From Propionicimonas sp020161015 (lineage in GTDB: Bacteria; Actinomycetota; Actinomycetes; Propionibacteriales; Propionibacteriaceae): a stretch of DNA of 64,000 nt. Location of the stretch: NCBI RefSeq assembly GCF_964266745.1, contig NZ_CAXWGX010000026.1, forward strand, positions 1 through 64,000. Reading direction: 5' to 3'. The translations under genes were made by a program, and so were the position numbers. The notes beneath the pieces were generated by a model, which was not told the origin of the DNA, made no database searches, and worked only from the letters and a program-made list of their open reading frames with translations. The stretch's first letter is position 1; each line of letters starts with the position of its first letter. This document shows positions 19,639-29,069 of this stretch, one piece after another.

Positions 19639-19758
19639 CGTCGTTGAGACGGAGCTGGGAAGGGTCTAGGTTTGCGCGGGTCGGGTCAGTCCCGACGACT
19701 GTCAGAGGGCCGTCCTAGTGTGCTCGACAGAGCCGATCGGACGCGCCTGGAGGGAGCT

Positions 19759-21123
19759 ATGTCACTCGCAGAAGTGATGCCTTACGGCACCGGTGCCGAC
19801 TACGAGAGCGGCCCCGACCGCACCCCTCCGCAGGACGTCGCGGCAGAGCAGAGCGTGCTGGGAGCCATGCTGCTCAGCAAGGACGCGATCGGCGACGTCG
19901 CCGAGGTCGTGAAGGGCCGCGACTTCTACCGTCCCGCCCACGAGATCATCTACGACGCGATCCTGAACCTGTACGGGCGCGGCGAGCCGGCCGATGCCAT
20001 CACGGTGGCCGACGAACTCGTCAAGCGGGGCGAGCTCGGCCGGGTGGGCGGGCACATCTACCTGCACGACCTGCTGTCGACGGTGTCGATCGCCTCCAAC
20101 GCCGGCTACTACGCCGAGATCGTGCGGGAGAAGGCGATCCTGCGCCGCCTGGTCGAGGCGTCGATCAAGATCTCCCAGCTCGGCTATGCCGGCCAGGGCG
20201 ACGTCGCCGGCATCGTGGACGCCGCCCAGCAGGCGATCTACGAGGTGGCCGAGGGCCGGGCGAGCGAGGACTACGAGCCGCTGTCCGCGCTGATGGAGTC
20301 CACGCTCGACGAGATCGAGGCGCTGAGCTCTCACGGCATCATGGCCGGAGTCCCCACCGGGTTCGTCGAACTCGACGAGCTGACCAACGGCCTCCACCCC
20401 GGACAGATGGTGATCGTGGCCGCCCGTCCCGGTGTCGGCAAGTCCACGCTGGGCCTCGACCTGGCGCGGGCGGCGTCCATCCAGCACGGGCTGTGCGCGG
20501 CCTTCTTCAGCCTGGAGATGACGAAGACCGAGATCGTCATGCGCCTGATCTCGGCAGAGGCGCAGGTGCCGCTGCACGACATCCGCAAGGGCCACATGAG
20601 CGACGAGAACTGGGCGCGCATCGCGCGGAAGACGGCGGACGTGTCGTCCGCGCCCCTGTTCATCGACGACTCCCCCAATCTGACCATGATGGAGATCCGC
20701 GCGAAGGCGCGGCGCCTCAAGCAGCGCCACGACCTGAAGCTCGTGATCGTCGACTACATGCAGCTGATGAGCTCGGGCAAGCGGGTGGAGAGCCGCCAGC
20801 TGGAGGTGTCGGAGTTCTCGCGGCAGATGAAGCTGCTGGCCAAGGAGCTGGAGGTGCCCGTGGTCGCGCTGTCGCAGCTCAACCGTGGCCCCGAGCAGCG
20901 CACCGACAAGAAGCCGATGCTGTCCGACCTGCGCGAGTCGGGCTCGCTGGAGCAGGACGCCGACATGGTGATCCTGTTGCACCGCGACGACATGTACAAC
21001 AACGCGTCCGAGCGCTCGGGCGAGGCCGACTTCATCGTCGCCAAGCACCGCAACGGGCAGACCCGTACGGTGACGGTGGCCTTCCAGGGCCACTACAGCC
21101 GCTTCGTCGACATGCAGCACTGA
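19759..21123 (+). CDS. dnaB: Replicative DNA helicase DnaB
   Basis: This 454-residue hexameric helicase unwinds DNA ahead of the replisome. The N-terminal domain (residues about 20-125) begins PPQDVAAEQSVLGAMLLS. A linker helix follows, then the RecA-like core with Walker A AARPGVGKSTLGLD near residue 224, Walker B LVIVDYMQLM near 335, and the later motif SQLNRGPEQR with KPMLSDLRESGSLEQDAD. There is no intein or insertion. The ATG at 19759 has GGAGGGA just upstream. It follows the DnaA-box cluster on the same strand and precedes an unrelated flavoenzyme by 26 nt. Confidence 0.96.
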   Translation: MSLAEVMPYGTGADYESGPDRTPPQDVAAEQSVLGAMLLSKDAIGDVAEVVKGRDFYRPAHEIIYDAILNLYGRGEPADAITVADELVKRGELGRVGGHIYLHDLLSTVSIASNAGYYAEIVREKAILRRLVEASIKISQLGYAGQGDVAGIVDAAQQAIYEVAEGRASEDYEPLSALMESTLDEIEALSSHGIMAGVPTGFVELDELTNGLHPGQMVIVAARPGVGKSTLGLDLARAASIQHGLCAAFFSLEMTKTEIVMRLISAEAQVPLHDIRKGHMSDENWARIARKTADVSSAPLFIDDSPNLTMMEIRAKARRLKQRHDLKLVIVDYMQLMSSGKRVESRQLEVSEFSRQMKLLAKELEVPVVALSQLNRGPEQRTDKKPMLSDLRESGSLEQDADMVILLHRDDMYNNASERSGEADFIVAKHRNGQTRTVTVAFQGHYSRFVDMQH

Positions 21124-21149
21124 CCCACGGCGCGGAGGGCGAGGAGGGC

Positions 21150-22520
21150 ATGACCACCAACGGCAGGGTCTCGTTCTGGTGGGAGCAGCTCGGGCGCCCG
21201 TCCCCCCGCCCGCCCCTGCCCGGGCCCTGCGAGGCCGACGTGTGCATCGTCGGCGCGGGCTTCACCGGCCTGTGGACCGCCTACTACCTGAAGAAGGTCA
21301 GCCCGGACGCCCGGGTGGTCGTGCTCGAGCAGCGCTTCGCCGGCTTCGGCGCCTCGGGACGCAACGGCGGCTGGTGCGTCAACTCCATCACCGGCGGCCG
21401 AGAGCGGTACCTCGCCACCCACGGACGCACCGCGGTGGTCGCCTTCCAGCAGGCGATGAACGACACCGTGAACGAGGTGATCGCCGTCGCCGCCGCGGAG
21501 GGCATCGAGGCCGACATCGTCAAGGGCGGCGAGTTCACCGTGGCCCGGACCCCCGCGCAGGTCGCACGGATGCGCGCCTTCCACGCGAGCGAGTCGCTGT
21601 GGCCACAGACCGGCGTCGAACTGCTCGGCCCGGACGAGGCGAACGACCGTATCGCGATCAGCGGCGCGCTGGGCGCCACCTGGCAGCCGCACTGCGCCCG
21701 GCTGCACCCGGCGAAGCTCGCGCGCGGGCTGGCGGCGGTGGTCGAGTCGCTGGGCGTGACGATCCACGAGGACACCACAGTGACCGCCATCGGTCCGGGC
21801 GCGGTGCACACCGACCGCGGCATCGTGCGGGCACCGGCCATCGTGCGCGCCACGGAGGGCTTCACCGCCAACCTGCCTGCGGAGCACCGCACCTGGCTGC
21901 CGATGAACTCCTCGATGATCGTCACCGAACCGCTGCCCGCGGCGGTGTGGGCGCAGATCGGCTGGGAGGGGGCCCAGACGCTCGGCGACTACGCGCACGT
22001 CTACATGTACGCCCAACGCACCGCGGACGACCGGATCGCCTTCGGCGGGCGGGGGGTGCCCTACCGCTACGGCTCGCGCGTCGACACCGATGGCGTGACC
22101 CAGCACCGCACGATCGAGGCCCTCACCGGCCTGCTCCGCAGCTTCTTCCCCGCCGCGGCCGGCGCGGCCGTCGACCACGCGTGGGCCGGGGTGCTGGGCG
22201 TCCCGCGCGACTGGACGGCCACCGTGGGCTTCGACCACGCCACCGGCGTCGGCTGGGCGGGCGGCTACGTGGGCACCGGGGTGGCCACGACGAACCTGGC
22301 CGGGCGCACCCTGACCGACCTGGTGCTGGGCCGCGACAGCGACCTCACCGCGCTGCCCTGGGTCGGACGCCGGGTCCGCCGGTGGGAGCCGGAGCCGCTG
22401 CGCTGGCTGGGGGTCCAGACCATCTACGCCGCCTACCGGGCCGCTGACCGCCAGGAGCGCGGCGGACGTCCCACGACCGCGCCGGTCGCGAAGGTGGCCG
22501 ACCTGATCTCGGGCCACTGA
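21150..22520 (+). CDS. FAD-dependent amine/amino-acid oxidoreductase (DAO family, PuuB-like)
   Basis: This 456-residue flavoenzyme starts at the ATG at 21150 behind GAGGAGGG. The N-terminal Rossmann motif DVCIVGAGFTGLWTAYYLKK is followed by VVVLEQRFAGFGASGRNGGW, the typical FAD/substrate motif of gamma-glutamylputrescine-oxidase-like and related DAO proteins. The C-terminal part has WAGVLGVPRDW and GGYVGTGVATTNLAGRTLTD, the second FAD-contact region. It probably oxidises an amine or amino-acid derivative with O2 as acceptor; the substrate is not readable. No polyamine genes lie nearby. Confidence 0.82.
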   Translation: MTTNGRVSFWWEQLGRPSPRPPLPGPCEADVCIVGAGFTGLWTAYYLKKVSPDARVVVLEQRFAGFGASGRNGGWCVNSITGGRERYLATHGRTAVVAFQQAMNDTVNEVIAVAAAEGIEADIVKGGEFTVARTPAQVARMRAFHASESLWPQTGVELLGPDEANDRIAISGALGATWQPHCARLHPAKLARGLAAVVESLGVTIHEDTTVTAIGPGAVHTDRGIVRAPAIVRATEGFTANLPAEHRTWLPMNSSMIVTEPLPAAVWAQIGWEGAQTLGDYAHVYMYAQRTADDRIAFGGRGVPYRYGSRVDTDGVTQHRTIEALTGLLRSFFPAAAGAAVDHAWAGVLGVPRDWTATVGFDHATGVGWAGGYVGTGVATTNLAGRTLTDLVLGRDSDLTALPWVGRRVRRWEPEPLRWLGVQTIYAAYRAADRQERGGRPTTAPVAKVADLISGH

Positions 22521-22529
22521 GGCTCGCGG

Positions 22530-23861
22530 TCAGTCGGGCGGACTCGACTCGCGATCGTGTCGCCACAGCGCCTCGTCGAACGCCCTGTGGCGGGGATTCC
22601 GCCCGAGCCGGACGGTCCCCGACGGACTGACGCGGTACCGCTCACCGGCCGGTGAGGTCCACCGGAAGACGCCGGGACGGGGTTGGTCGAGGCGCCACCC
22701 GCCGTGGGTCTTGGCGCGGTGCACCTTTCGCGACAGCGGCCCGAGGTTGGCCGCCCGGGTCTGCTTCGTGCCGCCTTGTCGATAGGGGGCGGTGTGGTCG
22801 AGGTCCTGGCGGCGGGCACTGCGCGCGCTGTAGGGGAACACCTCGACGGTGTCGCGAAGCACAACCTGCCGGCGGATCCGCTCGGGGATCTCGTAGCTGT
22901 CGACCGCGACGTCCGCGTAAGGCCGGATGACCGGCGTGATCCGGATGCGGGTGTGCCCCACCAGGTGGGCCAGCATCGTCGCGGCCAGCGCGCCGACGTC
23001 CTCGACCCGCGCCGGCCCGTGCCCGGTGAGCAGGGTCTCCTCGGCGACGTGCACGTAGACGGTGGTTTCGGGCAGTAGGCGCGGGTCGTCGGCCCGCACC
23101 GACGATTCGATCCCGACGGCCTCGTCGAGCAGCAGGTGCGCACGGGCGGGCGTGGCGAGGACGCCGACCGCCTTCGCCCGGCGGACCTCCTTGGTGTCGG
23201 CGTCGCCGCGATCCCCGAGGATGTCGGCGATCCGGTCGACCATGGCGTCGAAGAAGATCGCGTCGGCGGCGTCCACCCGGGCCGACAGGTACGCGACGCT
23301 CGGGTCGTCGGTAGGCAGCTTGCGGACGAACCGTGCCGCCCGCGCTTCGGTGGCGAGGGCTTCGACGGCGCCGGCGGCGATGTCGGTGACGAGGCCGCGG
23401 GCCAGCTGGAGCACCCGGCGCCACGGCAGCCCGGGGAGCTTCGGCGCCAACTCGGCGTCCCACTGCTGCGCCTGCTCCAGCGTGAGGTTGAAGCGGGCCA
23501 CCTCGGCCGCCAGCTGGCAGGCCCGGAACATCGGGATCAGCCCCTTGGTGGCCTGGAACCACAGCAGCGGGTGGCGCGCCTTCAGGTTGACCACGTCGCG
23601 GATCAGCCACGTGGCGGCGCCGACCGAGATGCCCTTCAGCGCGGCCACCTCCAGCGGCAGGAACTCGTCGACCATCGCCGTGCCGTCGGCCCCGAGGCGT
23701 ACCGGCCGGGTGCCGATCACGTCGACGGTGGTCTCAGCGGTCCACTCGTGCCGCTCCGCAAGTTCGGCGATCGCCTCGACCTCTTCGATCTCGGCCCTGG
23801 CGCGCGCATCGATCGCGCGGCGCAACCGTGCGGTCTCGCCCGGCCCGATCGATTCGTTCAT
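22530..23861 (-). CDS. DUF222/13E12-type protein with HNH nuclease domain
   Basis: This 443-residue protein belongs to the actinobacterial 13E12/REP13E12 group. An N-terminal alpha-helical DUF222 region (residues about 10-300) includes VAALKGISVGAATWLIRDVV and LARGLVTDIAAGAVEALAT. A C-terminal HNH segment has RRQDLDHTAPYRQGG, the catalytic His pair region, then NLGPLSRKVHRAKTHGGW. The ATG at 23861 is preferred over one 12 codons earlier because a -10 sits 7 nt upstream. Members are often multicopy, but no second copy or flanking repeats are seen here. Its function is unknown; it may be a DNA nuclease. Confidence 0.85.
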   Translation of the reverse strand: MNESIGPGETARLRRAIDARARAEIEEVEAIAELAERHEWTAETTVDVIGTRPVRLGADGTAMVDEFLPLEVAALKGISVGAATWLIRDVVNLKARHPLLWFQATKGLIPMFRACQLAAEVARFNLTLEQAQQWDAELAPKLPGLPWRRVLQLARGLVTDIAAGAVEALATEARAARFVRKLPTDDPSVAYLSARVDAADAIFFDAMVDRIADILGDRGDADTKEVRRAKAVGVLATPARAHLLLDEAVGIESSVRADDPRLLPETTVYVHVAEETLLTGHGPARVEDVGALAATMLAHLVGHTRIRITPVIRPYADVAVDSYEIPERIRRQVVLRDTVEVFPYSARSARRQDLDHTAPYRQGGTKQTRAANLGPLSRKVHRAKTHGGWRLDQPRPGVFRWTSPAGERYRVSPSGTVRLGRNPRHRAFDEALWRHDRESSPPD

Positions 23862-23868
23862 GTGTTCG

Positions 23869-23897
23869 ATTCTAGCGCAGAAATCGTACGCCCACAA
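23869..23897 (-). promoter_or_regulatory. Promoter giving a probable leaderless HNH transcript
   Basis: On the minus strand TTGTGG (23897-23892) and TAGAAT (23874-23869) are 17 nt apart. Only 7 nt separate the -10 from the ATG at 23861, so transcription should begin at the start codon. Confidence 0.55.
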
Positions 23898-24034
23898 GGC
23901 ATTTCAGTCATCCCGGAACGGCAAGCGGACTGAGGCGAGCCCCTGCTGATCCGGGCGCGCAAGGTCCCGCCGGTCCACGGCAGAGTGCACTCCAGCGCCG
24001 ACCATGGACTCCCCGGCGCGGCTACGATCCAGCG

Positions 24035-24481
24035 GTGGACAGCATCGACGACCCCTACCGGTTCTCCAGCGCGACCGGCGACGTGGACGCCGAACAGGTG
24101 CACCGCTGGCTCAGCGAGCAGTCCTACTGGGCCCGCGGACGGACGCGGGCACAGCAGGACGCCGCGATCGCCGCCTCCCGCAACTACGGCCTGTACGAGG
24201 TGGCCACCGGGCGCCAGGTGGCCTGTGCCCGGGTGGTCACCGACGGCGCGACCTTCGCCTGGCTGTGCGACGTGTTCGTCGATCCCGCCCACCGGGGGCG
24301 CTCCCTCGGCAAGCGCCTCGTCGCGGGCGTCCTGGACGACCTCGGCGGCCTGCCGCTGACCCGCGTCCTGCTGGCCACCGAAGATGCCCACGGGCTCTAC
24401 GAACGGTTCGGGTTCACCGGCCTTGAGCGGCCCTCGATGTGGATGGTCCGCCGTCCGGGAGCCACCCCGCACCGCGGCTGA
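24035..24481 (+). CDS. GNAT family N-acetyltransferase
   Basis: This 148-residue protein starts with GTG at 24035, 6 nt after a TACGAT box, so it is probably leaderless. The GNAT core includes ACARVVTDGATFAWLCDVFV, the acetyl-CoA pyrophosphate loop HRGRSLGKRLV (Q/RxxGxG/A type) and the C-terminal LYERFGFTGLERPSMWM, where the catalytic Tyr would lie. The sequence resembles small acetyltransferases of unknown substrate with a conserved SYWARGRTR near residue 28. Confidence 0.85.
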   Translation: MDSIDDPYRFSSATGDVDAEQVHRWLSEQSYWARGRTRAQQDAAIAASRNYGLYEVATGRQVACARVVTDGATFAWLCDVFVDPAHRGRSLGKRLVAGVLDDLGGLPLTRVLLATEDAHGLYERFGFTGLERPSMWMVRRPGATPHRG

Positions 24482-24589
24482 GACTCGTCCGGGAGAGAGG
24501 GGCCCGGCCTGCTCCCGCGGCCGGATCGGTGGGTAAGGGACGGGTAGGCCACGGCGGCTCCCGCCGGGCCCTACCTCCAGGAGGACCTC

Positions 24590-25041
24590 GTGAGCGAGCC
24601 CGCGCCAGCCACCCCTCGCGCCCGAACGGCCTGGACCACCGACCTGGTCATCGTGGCGGCAGCGACCATCTGCGCTCTCGTGACCACCGCCATCGCCACC
24701 GGGCCCGGCGGGGTACGGCTCGAGGTTGCCCTGGGCGGTACGGTCCAGCGGGCGGGCGTCGTGTCGGTCGTTGCGGTCTCAGCACTCGCTGCGCTGGTCG
24801 GAGTGCTCAGCCTCCAGCTGCTCGAACTCGCCACCGTCAGGGCGCTCCCGCTGTGGCGGGCGGCGCGATCGCGGTCGCGCTCGTCTCGATGCTGGGCCCA
24901 CAGGCCGGCACGTCGCCGGCCGCCGTCGGCACGCTGGCTGCGCTGCACGCCGTCGTGGCGACCGTGGTGGTCGTGGCGTCCGTGCGCTCCCGGCGCCGGG
25001 GCGGCGGGCCGGGCGACCACCCGAGCCGGACGACCGGCCGG
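24590..25041 (+). pseudogene. Frameshifted DUF6069-like membrane protein gene
   Basis: From a GTG at 24590 with AGGAGG 7 nt upstream, the frame encodes two clear membrane helices (LVIVAAATICALVTTAIATG and VVAVSALAALVGVLSLQLL). At about 24854-24867 the hydrophobic pattern jumps to the -1 frame, where AIAVALVSMLGPQAGTSP and AVVATVVVVASVRSRRR complete a four-helix DUF6069-type protein. The original frame then reads as Arg/Pro/Ser-rich noise. A one-base deletion, a sequencing error or programmed slippage could explain it. Neither frame has a stop before the convergent GH15 gene, so the end given is approximate. Confidence 0.5.
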
Positions 25042-26874
25042 CTACACGCGGGTCGCCGCGTCCCCGCTGCGCCCGCCGGGGGCCTGTTGCCCGGACGCCC
25101 GCGCGATCCAGTCGGCGGCCTGCACCAGCGCCAGGTGGGACAGCGCCTGCGGCGTGTTGCCTGCGTGGCGCCGCCCGCGGGTGTCGTACTCCTCCGCCAG
25201 CAGGCCCACGTCGTTGGCCAGCCCCACCAGGCGGTCCATCAGCGCGCGGGCGTCGTCCAGGCGTCCCGAGCGGGCGTACTGCTCGGCCAGCCAGAACGAG
25301 CACGCGAGGAACGGGTACTCCCCGGGCGGGAAGTCGTCGATCGCCGTCCCCTCGAACCGGTAGCGCATCACCAGGCCGTCGTTGAGCAGGTCGTGCTCGA
25401 TCGCGGCCACCGTGCCGAGCATGCGGGGATCGTCCGCCTCACAGAAGCCCACCTGCGGCAGCCGCAGCAGCGCCGCGTCCACCGCGGACGACCCGTACGA
25501 CTGCACGTAGCTGTTGCGCCCGGCGTCGAACCCCTTCTCCTCGATCTCGGCCTTCAGCCGGTCGCGCAGCGACTCCCAGCGCTCCACGGGGCCGTCAAGC
25601 CCGTGCTCGCGCACGGCCCGCACCGCGCGGTCGAGCCCTGCCCACGCCATCACCCGGGAGTGGGTGAACACCCGACGGGGTCCGCGCACCTCCCAGATGC
25701 CCTGGTCCTCCCGCTGCCAGTGGGTCTCGACGTAGCGCACGAGCGCCCGCTGGAGCGGCCACGAGAAGGTGTCCTCCTCGAGGCCGGCCTCCCTGGCCTC
25801 GGCCAGGGCCACCATCACCTCGCCGATCACGTCCCCCTGGAACTGGCCCACGGCGGCGTTGCCCACGCGCACCGGCGCGGCGCCCTGGTAGCCCGGCAGC
25901 GAGCCGATCGTGCGCTCCGGCAGGAAGCGTTCCCCGGCAGGCCCGTACATGATCTGGACGTCGCCCGGGTCGCCGGCCACGGCCCGCAGCAGCCAGTCGC
26001 GCCACTGGCGCGCCTCCCGCAGGTAGGCGTGGGTCAGGAAGGCGCTCAGGCTCAGCGACGCGTCCCGCAGCCACACGTAGCGGTAGTCCCAGTTGCGGGG
26101 CCCGCCGAACTGCTCGGGCAGGCTGGTGGTGGCTGCAGCGACGATGCCGCCGGTCTGCTCGTTGGTGAGGGCGCGCAGCACGAGCAGCGAGCGCATCACG
26201 GGCTCGTGGTAGGGCCCCTCGTGGCTGTAGCGGGACGCCCAGGTGCGCCACCAGTCCAGCGTGCTCTCGTGGGCGGCGTCGACGTCGAGCGGCTCGGGCA
26301 CCGGCTGGTGGGACGGGAACCAGGTCAGGCTCAGGTCGACCGACTCCCCCTCGGCGAGCCGGTGGGACGCGGCGTGCTGCGGCCCGTCCGCGGTGAGGCG
26401 CGGCCCACGACGCACCACGGCGTCCGGGCCGGCGACCGCGACGAGGGCCGGCAGCCCGTGCCGCTCGACCTGCCGCACCCAGGGCATGGCCGCCGCGTAG
26501 CCGAAGCGCACCCGCAGGTCCTCGCGCACCTCGACGCTGCCACGGGTGCACCGGAGCCGCCGGACGAGGTCCGAGCGGCGGTCACCCTGCGGCATGAAGT
26601 CGCGCACCTCCAGTTCGCCGGTGCTGGTCGTCCAGCGGGTCACCAGCACGAACGTCCCGTCGACGTACTCGCGGGTCGCGCTCGCCCCCTCCTCGGCCGG
26701 CGCGACCAGCCAGCGACCGTGCTCCGGGGTCCCCAGCAGGGCGCCGAAGGTGGACGCCGAGTCGTACCGCGGCAGGCACAGCCAGTCGATGCTGCCGTCG
26801 CGCCCCACCAGCGCCCCCGTGCGGCAGTCGCTCACCAGCGCGTAGTCCTCGATGGGCAGGCTCATGAGGCGCAC
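25042..26874 (-). CDS. GH15 glycoside hydrolase (glucoamylase/trehalase-like)
   Basis: This 610-residue cytoplasmic enzyme has an N-terminal beta domain beginning LPIEDYALVSDCRTGALVGRD, which is typical of actinobacterial GH15 trehalase-like proteins, and an (alpha/alpha)6 catalytic domain. Key segments are GGPRNWDYRYVWLRDASLSL, the substrate-binding Arg-Asp region, GFDAGRNSYVQSYG, and LLAEEYDTRGRRHAGNTPQA with a probable catalytic Glu. It likely hydrolyses trehalose or alpha-glucans. It has a GTG start at 26874, with an ATG three codons later as alternative, and is divergent from zwf across 70 bp. That fits a role feeding glucose to the pentose phosphate pathway. Confidence 0.88.
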   Translation of the reverse strand: MRLMSLPIEDYALVSDCRTGALVGRDGSIDWLCLPRYDSASTFGALLGTPEHGRWLVAPAEEGASATREYVDGTFVLVTRWTTSTGELEVRDFMPQGDRRSDLVRRLRCTRGSVEVREDLRVRFGYAAAMPWVRQVERHGLPALVAVAGPDAVVRRGPRLTADGPQHAASHRLAEGESVDLSLTWFPSHQPVPEPLDVDAAHESTLDWWRTWASRYSHEGPYHEPVMRSLLVLRALTNEQTGGIVAAATTSLPEQFGGPRNWDYRYVWLRDASLSLSAFLTHAYLREARQWRDWLLRAVAGDPGDVQIMYGPAGERFLPERTIGSLPGYQGAAPVRVGNAAVGQFQGDVIGEVMVALAEAREAGLEEDTFSWPLQRALVRYVETHWQREDQGIWEVRGPRRVFTHSRVMAWAGLDRAVRAVREHGLDGPVERWESLRDRLKAEIEEKGFDAGRNSYVQSYGSSAVDAALLRLPQVGFCEADDPRMLGTVAAIEHDLLNDGLVMRYRFEGTAIDDFPPGEYPFLACSFWLAEQYARSGRLDDARALMDRLVGLANDVGLLAEEYDTRGRRHAGNTPQALSHLALVQAADWIARASGQQAPGGRSGDAATRV

Positions 26875-26944
26875 CCGGGCTCGTCACAACGCATGCGCCC
26901 CCCTTACCCCGCCAGATGGCCGCGAATGCGGGTAGTGGGCCGGT

Positions 26945-28345
26945 ATGACCACACCCGCCACCCTGCTGGTGCTGGGCGCGAGCGGCGACCTCGCGTCCCG
27001 GCTTCTCCTGCCCGCGCTCGGCCAGCTGCTCACCGTGGAGCCGCACCGGCACCTGCGGCTCGTTGGCTCGGGCACGGAGGAGACCGGCGAGGCGGCCTGG
27101 CTGCAGCGCGTCCGGACGGCCTTCGGGCCGGCCCACGGCAAGGCGGTCGACGCCCTGCTCGCCGACACGCGCTACGTGGCCGCGGACGTCACCACCCGGG
27201 ACGGGCTGCGGCGCGTCCTGGACGCCTGCACCCCGCCGGTGGCGATCTACTTCGCGCTGCCTCCGGCCATCACGCAGGCCGCCTGCGGGGTCCTGGCGGA
27301 CATGGGCGCCGGGGAAGGAACGGTGCTCGCGCTGGAGAAGCCGTTCGGCAGCGACGTCCGCTCCGCCCACGAGCTGAACGCGCTGCTGGGACGCATCGTC
27401 GGGGAGGACCGCGTGCACCGGGTCGACCACTTCCTGGGCCGGACCACCGTGCTCAACCTGCTCGGCGTCCGCTTCGCCAACCGGGTGTTCGAGCCGGTGT
27501 GGAGCAACACCCACATCGAGCGGGTCGACATCGTCTACGACGAGGTGCTGGGGCTCGAGGACCGCGCCCGCTACTACGACCACGCCGGCGCGCTCGTCGA
27601 CATGATCCAGAGCCACCTGCTCCAGGTGCTCGCGCTCGTCGCCATGGAGGCGCCCGCGAGCATCGACGAGACGGACCTGCGCAGCGCCAAGGCGACCGTC
27701 CTGCGCGCCACCCGCGTCTGGGGCGACGACCCGTCGCGCTCGTCGCGGCGGGCCCGCTACACCGCCGGCAGCATCGAGGGCCGCGCCCTGCCCGCCTACG
27801 TGGACGAGGACGGCGTCGACGCCGCGCGCGACACGGAGACCCTCGCGGAGGTCGTGCTCGAGGTGGGCACCTGGCGCTGGGCGGGCGTCCCGTTCACCCT
27901 CCGCTCCGGCAAGGCCCTGGGGCGCCGTCGCCGCGAGGTGATGGTGACCTTCCGGCCCGCCCCGCGCGTGCCGGACGGGCTCGAAGGTGCGGCCCCGCCG
28001 AACGTGCTGCACATCGCGCTGGCGCCCGACTGCCTCTCGCTGGAGGTGAACATGAACGGCCCCGGCGACCCGGACCTGCTCAACCGGGAGGTGCTGACCG
28101 CCGACTTCGACCCGGGCCGGCTGGAGGCCTACGGCGAGGTGCTCCGCGGCGTGCTGGACGGGGACGCCTCGCTGTCGATCCGCGGCGACACCGCCGAGCG
28201 GTGCTGGCAGGTCGTGGAGCCGGTGCTGGCCGCCTGGCGCGAGGGGCGCCTGCCGCTGGAGGAGTACCCGGCCGGGAGCGACGGCCCACCGGACTGGCGA
28301 ACCGGCCGGGACGTGGGGCTCGTACCGCTGGGGTCAGGCGGGTGA
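26945..28345 (+). CDS. zwf: Glucose-6-phosphate dehydrogenase
   Basis: This 466-residue enzyme oxidises glucose-6-phosphate with NAD(P)+. The dinucleotide motif GASGDLASRLLLPAL is at residues 11-25, VLALEKPFGSD near 130, and the substrate/catalytic motif RVDHFLGRTTVLNLL near 158 with the active-site His. The C-terminal half has SHLLQVLALVAMEAP and the phosphate-binding LRSGKALGRR. It is divergent from the GH15 gene. The last 12 bp overlap the convergent LOG gene. The start at 26945 has no ribosome site, but TAGTGG lies 6 nt upstream, in the leaderless position. Confidence 0.93.
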   Translation: MTTPATLLVLGASGDLASRLLLPALGQLLTVEPHRHLRLVGSGTEETGEAAWLQRVRTAFGPAHGKAVDALLADTRYVAADVTTRDGLRRVLDACTPPVAIYFALPPAITQAACGVLADMGAGEGTVLALEKPFGSDVRSAHELNALLGRIVGEDRVHRVDHFLGRTTVLNLLGVRFANRVFEPVWSNTHIERVDIVYDEVLGLEDRARYYDHAGALVDMIQSHLLQVLALVAMEAPASIDETDLRSAKATVLRATRVWGDDPSRSSRRARYTAGSIEGRALPAYVDEDGVDAARDTETLAEVVLEVGTWRWAGVPFTLRSGKALGRRRREVMVTFRPAPRVPDGLEGAAPPNVLHIALAPDCLSLEVNMNGPGDPDLLNREVLTADFDPGRLEAYGEVLRGVLDGDASLSIRGDTAERCWQVVEPVLAAWREGRLPLEEYPAGSDGPPDWRTGRDVGLVPLGSGG

Positions 28346-28924
28346 GCGCCCGTCCGTGGCCCCGGAGGGGGCCCGCCATCCGTTGAGGGCGCTCAGCAGC
28401 CCGTCCGGGGTGTCGGCGACGATCAGCTGCTCGCGGTAGCCGGACGCGAGGAAGCCGGCGGCCACCATGTGGTCGACCATGTCGACCAACGGCTGCCAGA
28501 AGCCGTCCACGTCGAACAGCGCAACCGGCTTGGTGTGGAAGCCCAGCTGCAGCCAGGTCCAGGCCTCGAAGAACTCCTCCAGGGTGCCGATGCCGCCGGG
28601 CAGGGCCACGAAGGCGTCGCCGAGGGTGGCCATCCGCTGCTTGCGCTCGTGCATGTCGGCCACGACCTCCAGCCGGGTGAGCTCGCGATGGCCGAGTTCC
28701 CGCACCACCAGCGCCTCCGGGATGACGCCCACCACCTGCCCGCCACCGGCCAGGGCGGCATCCGCCAGGGCGCCCATCAGGCCCGCGCGACCACCGCCGT
28801 AGACGATGCCGACCCCGTCGGCGGCGAGGTGCCTGCCCATCGACGCGACCGCGTCTGCGTAGCCGGGGTCGACGCCGGGCGACGACCCCGTGAAGGCCGT
28901 GACCCAGCGGACGGGTCTGCTCAT
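28334..28924 (-). CDS. LOG family protein (TIGR00730)
   Basis: This 196-residue Rossmann protein shows the signature PGGIGTLEE and the paired VYGGGRAGLMG. Known LOG enzymes are nucleotide 5'-monophosphate phosphoribohydrolases that release the free base and ribose-5-phosphate. The ATG at 28924 has AGGAG 5 nt upstream. The protein begins VRWVTAFTGSSPG, the usual first strand. It is convergent with zwf and shares 12 bp with it. Confidence 0.88.
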   Translation of the reverse strand: MSRPVRWVTAFTGSSPGVDPGYADAVASMGRHLAADGVGIVYGGGRAGLMGALADAALAGGGQVVGVIPEALVVRELGHRELTRLEVVADMHERKQRMATLGDAFVALPGGIGTLEEFFEAWTWLQLGFHTKPVALFDVDGFWQPLVDMVDHMVAAGFLASGYREQLIVADTPDGLLSALNGWRAPSGATDGRSPA

Positions 28925-29069
28925 GGCTGCTCCTGGCGTAGGTCCCGCCGCGGAATCTAGACGACCCGGCCCCGCCGGCCACGACCGTCCCACCCGGCCG
29001 CCCGCCGGCCGGCGTCCCCGCACCGGGTGCTTGGATGGTGCCGCACCGGTCCCGTGTCGAGGAGGACGC

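Noticed and set aside
22530..23861. HNH gene as a homing endonuclease or mobile element
   Set aside because: No intron, intein, flanking repeats or target duplication are visible; the DUF222/13E12 layout is a common chromosomal actinobacterial type.
24439..28386. Very long plus-strand frame across the GH15 and zwf genes
   Set aside because: It is mostly antisense or out of frame to genes with clear motifs. Only its short part near 24860-25040 shows real hydrophobic helices and is treated as the frameshifted gene.
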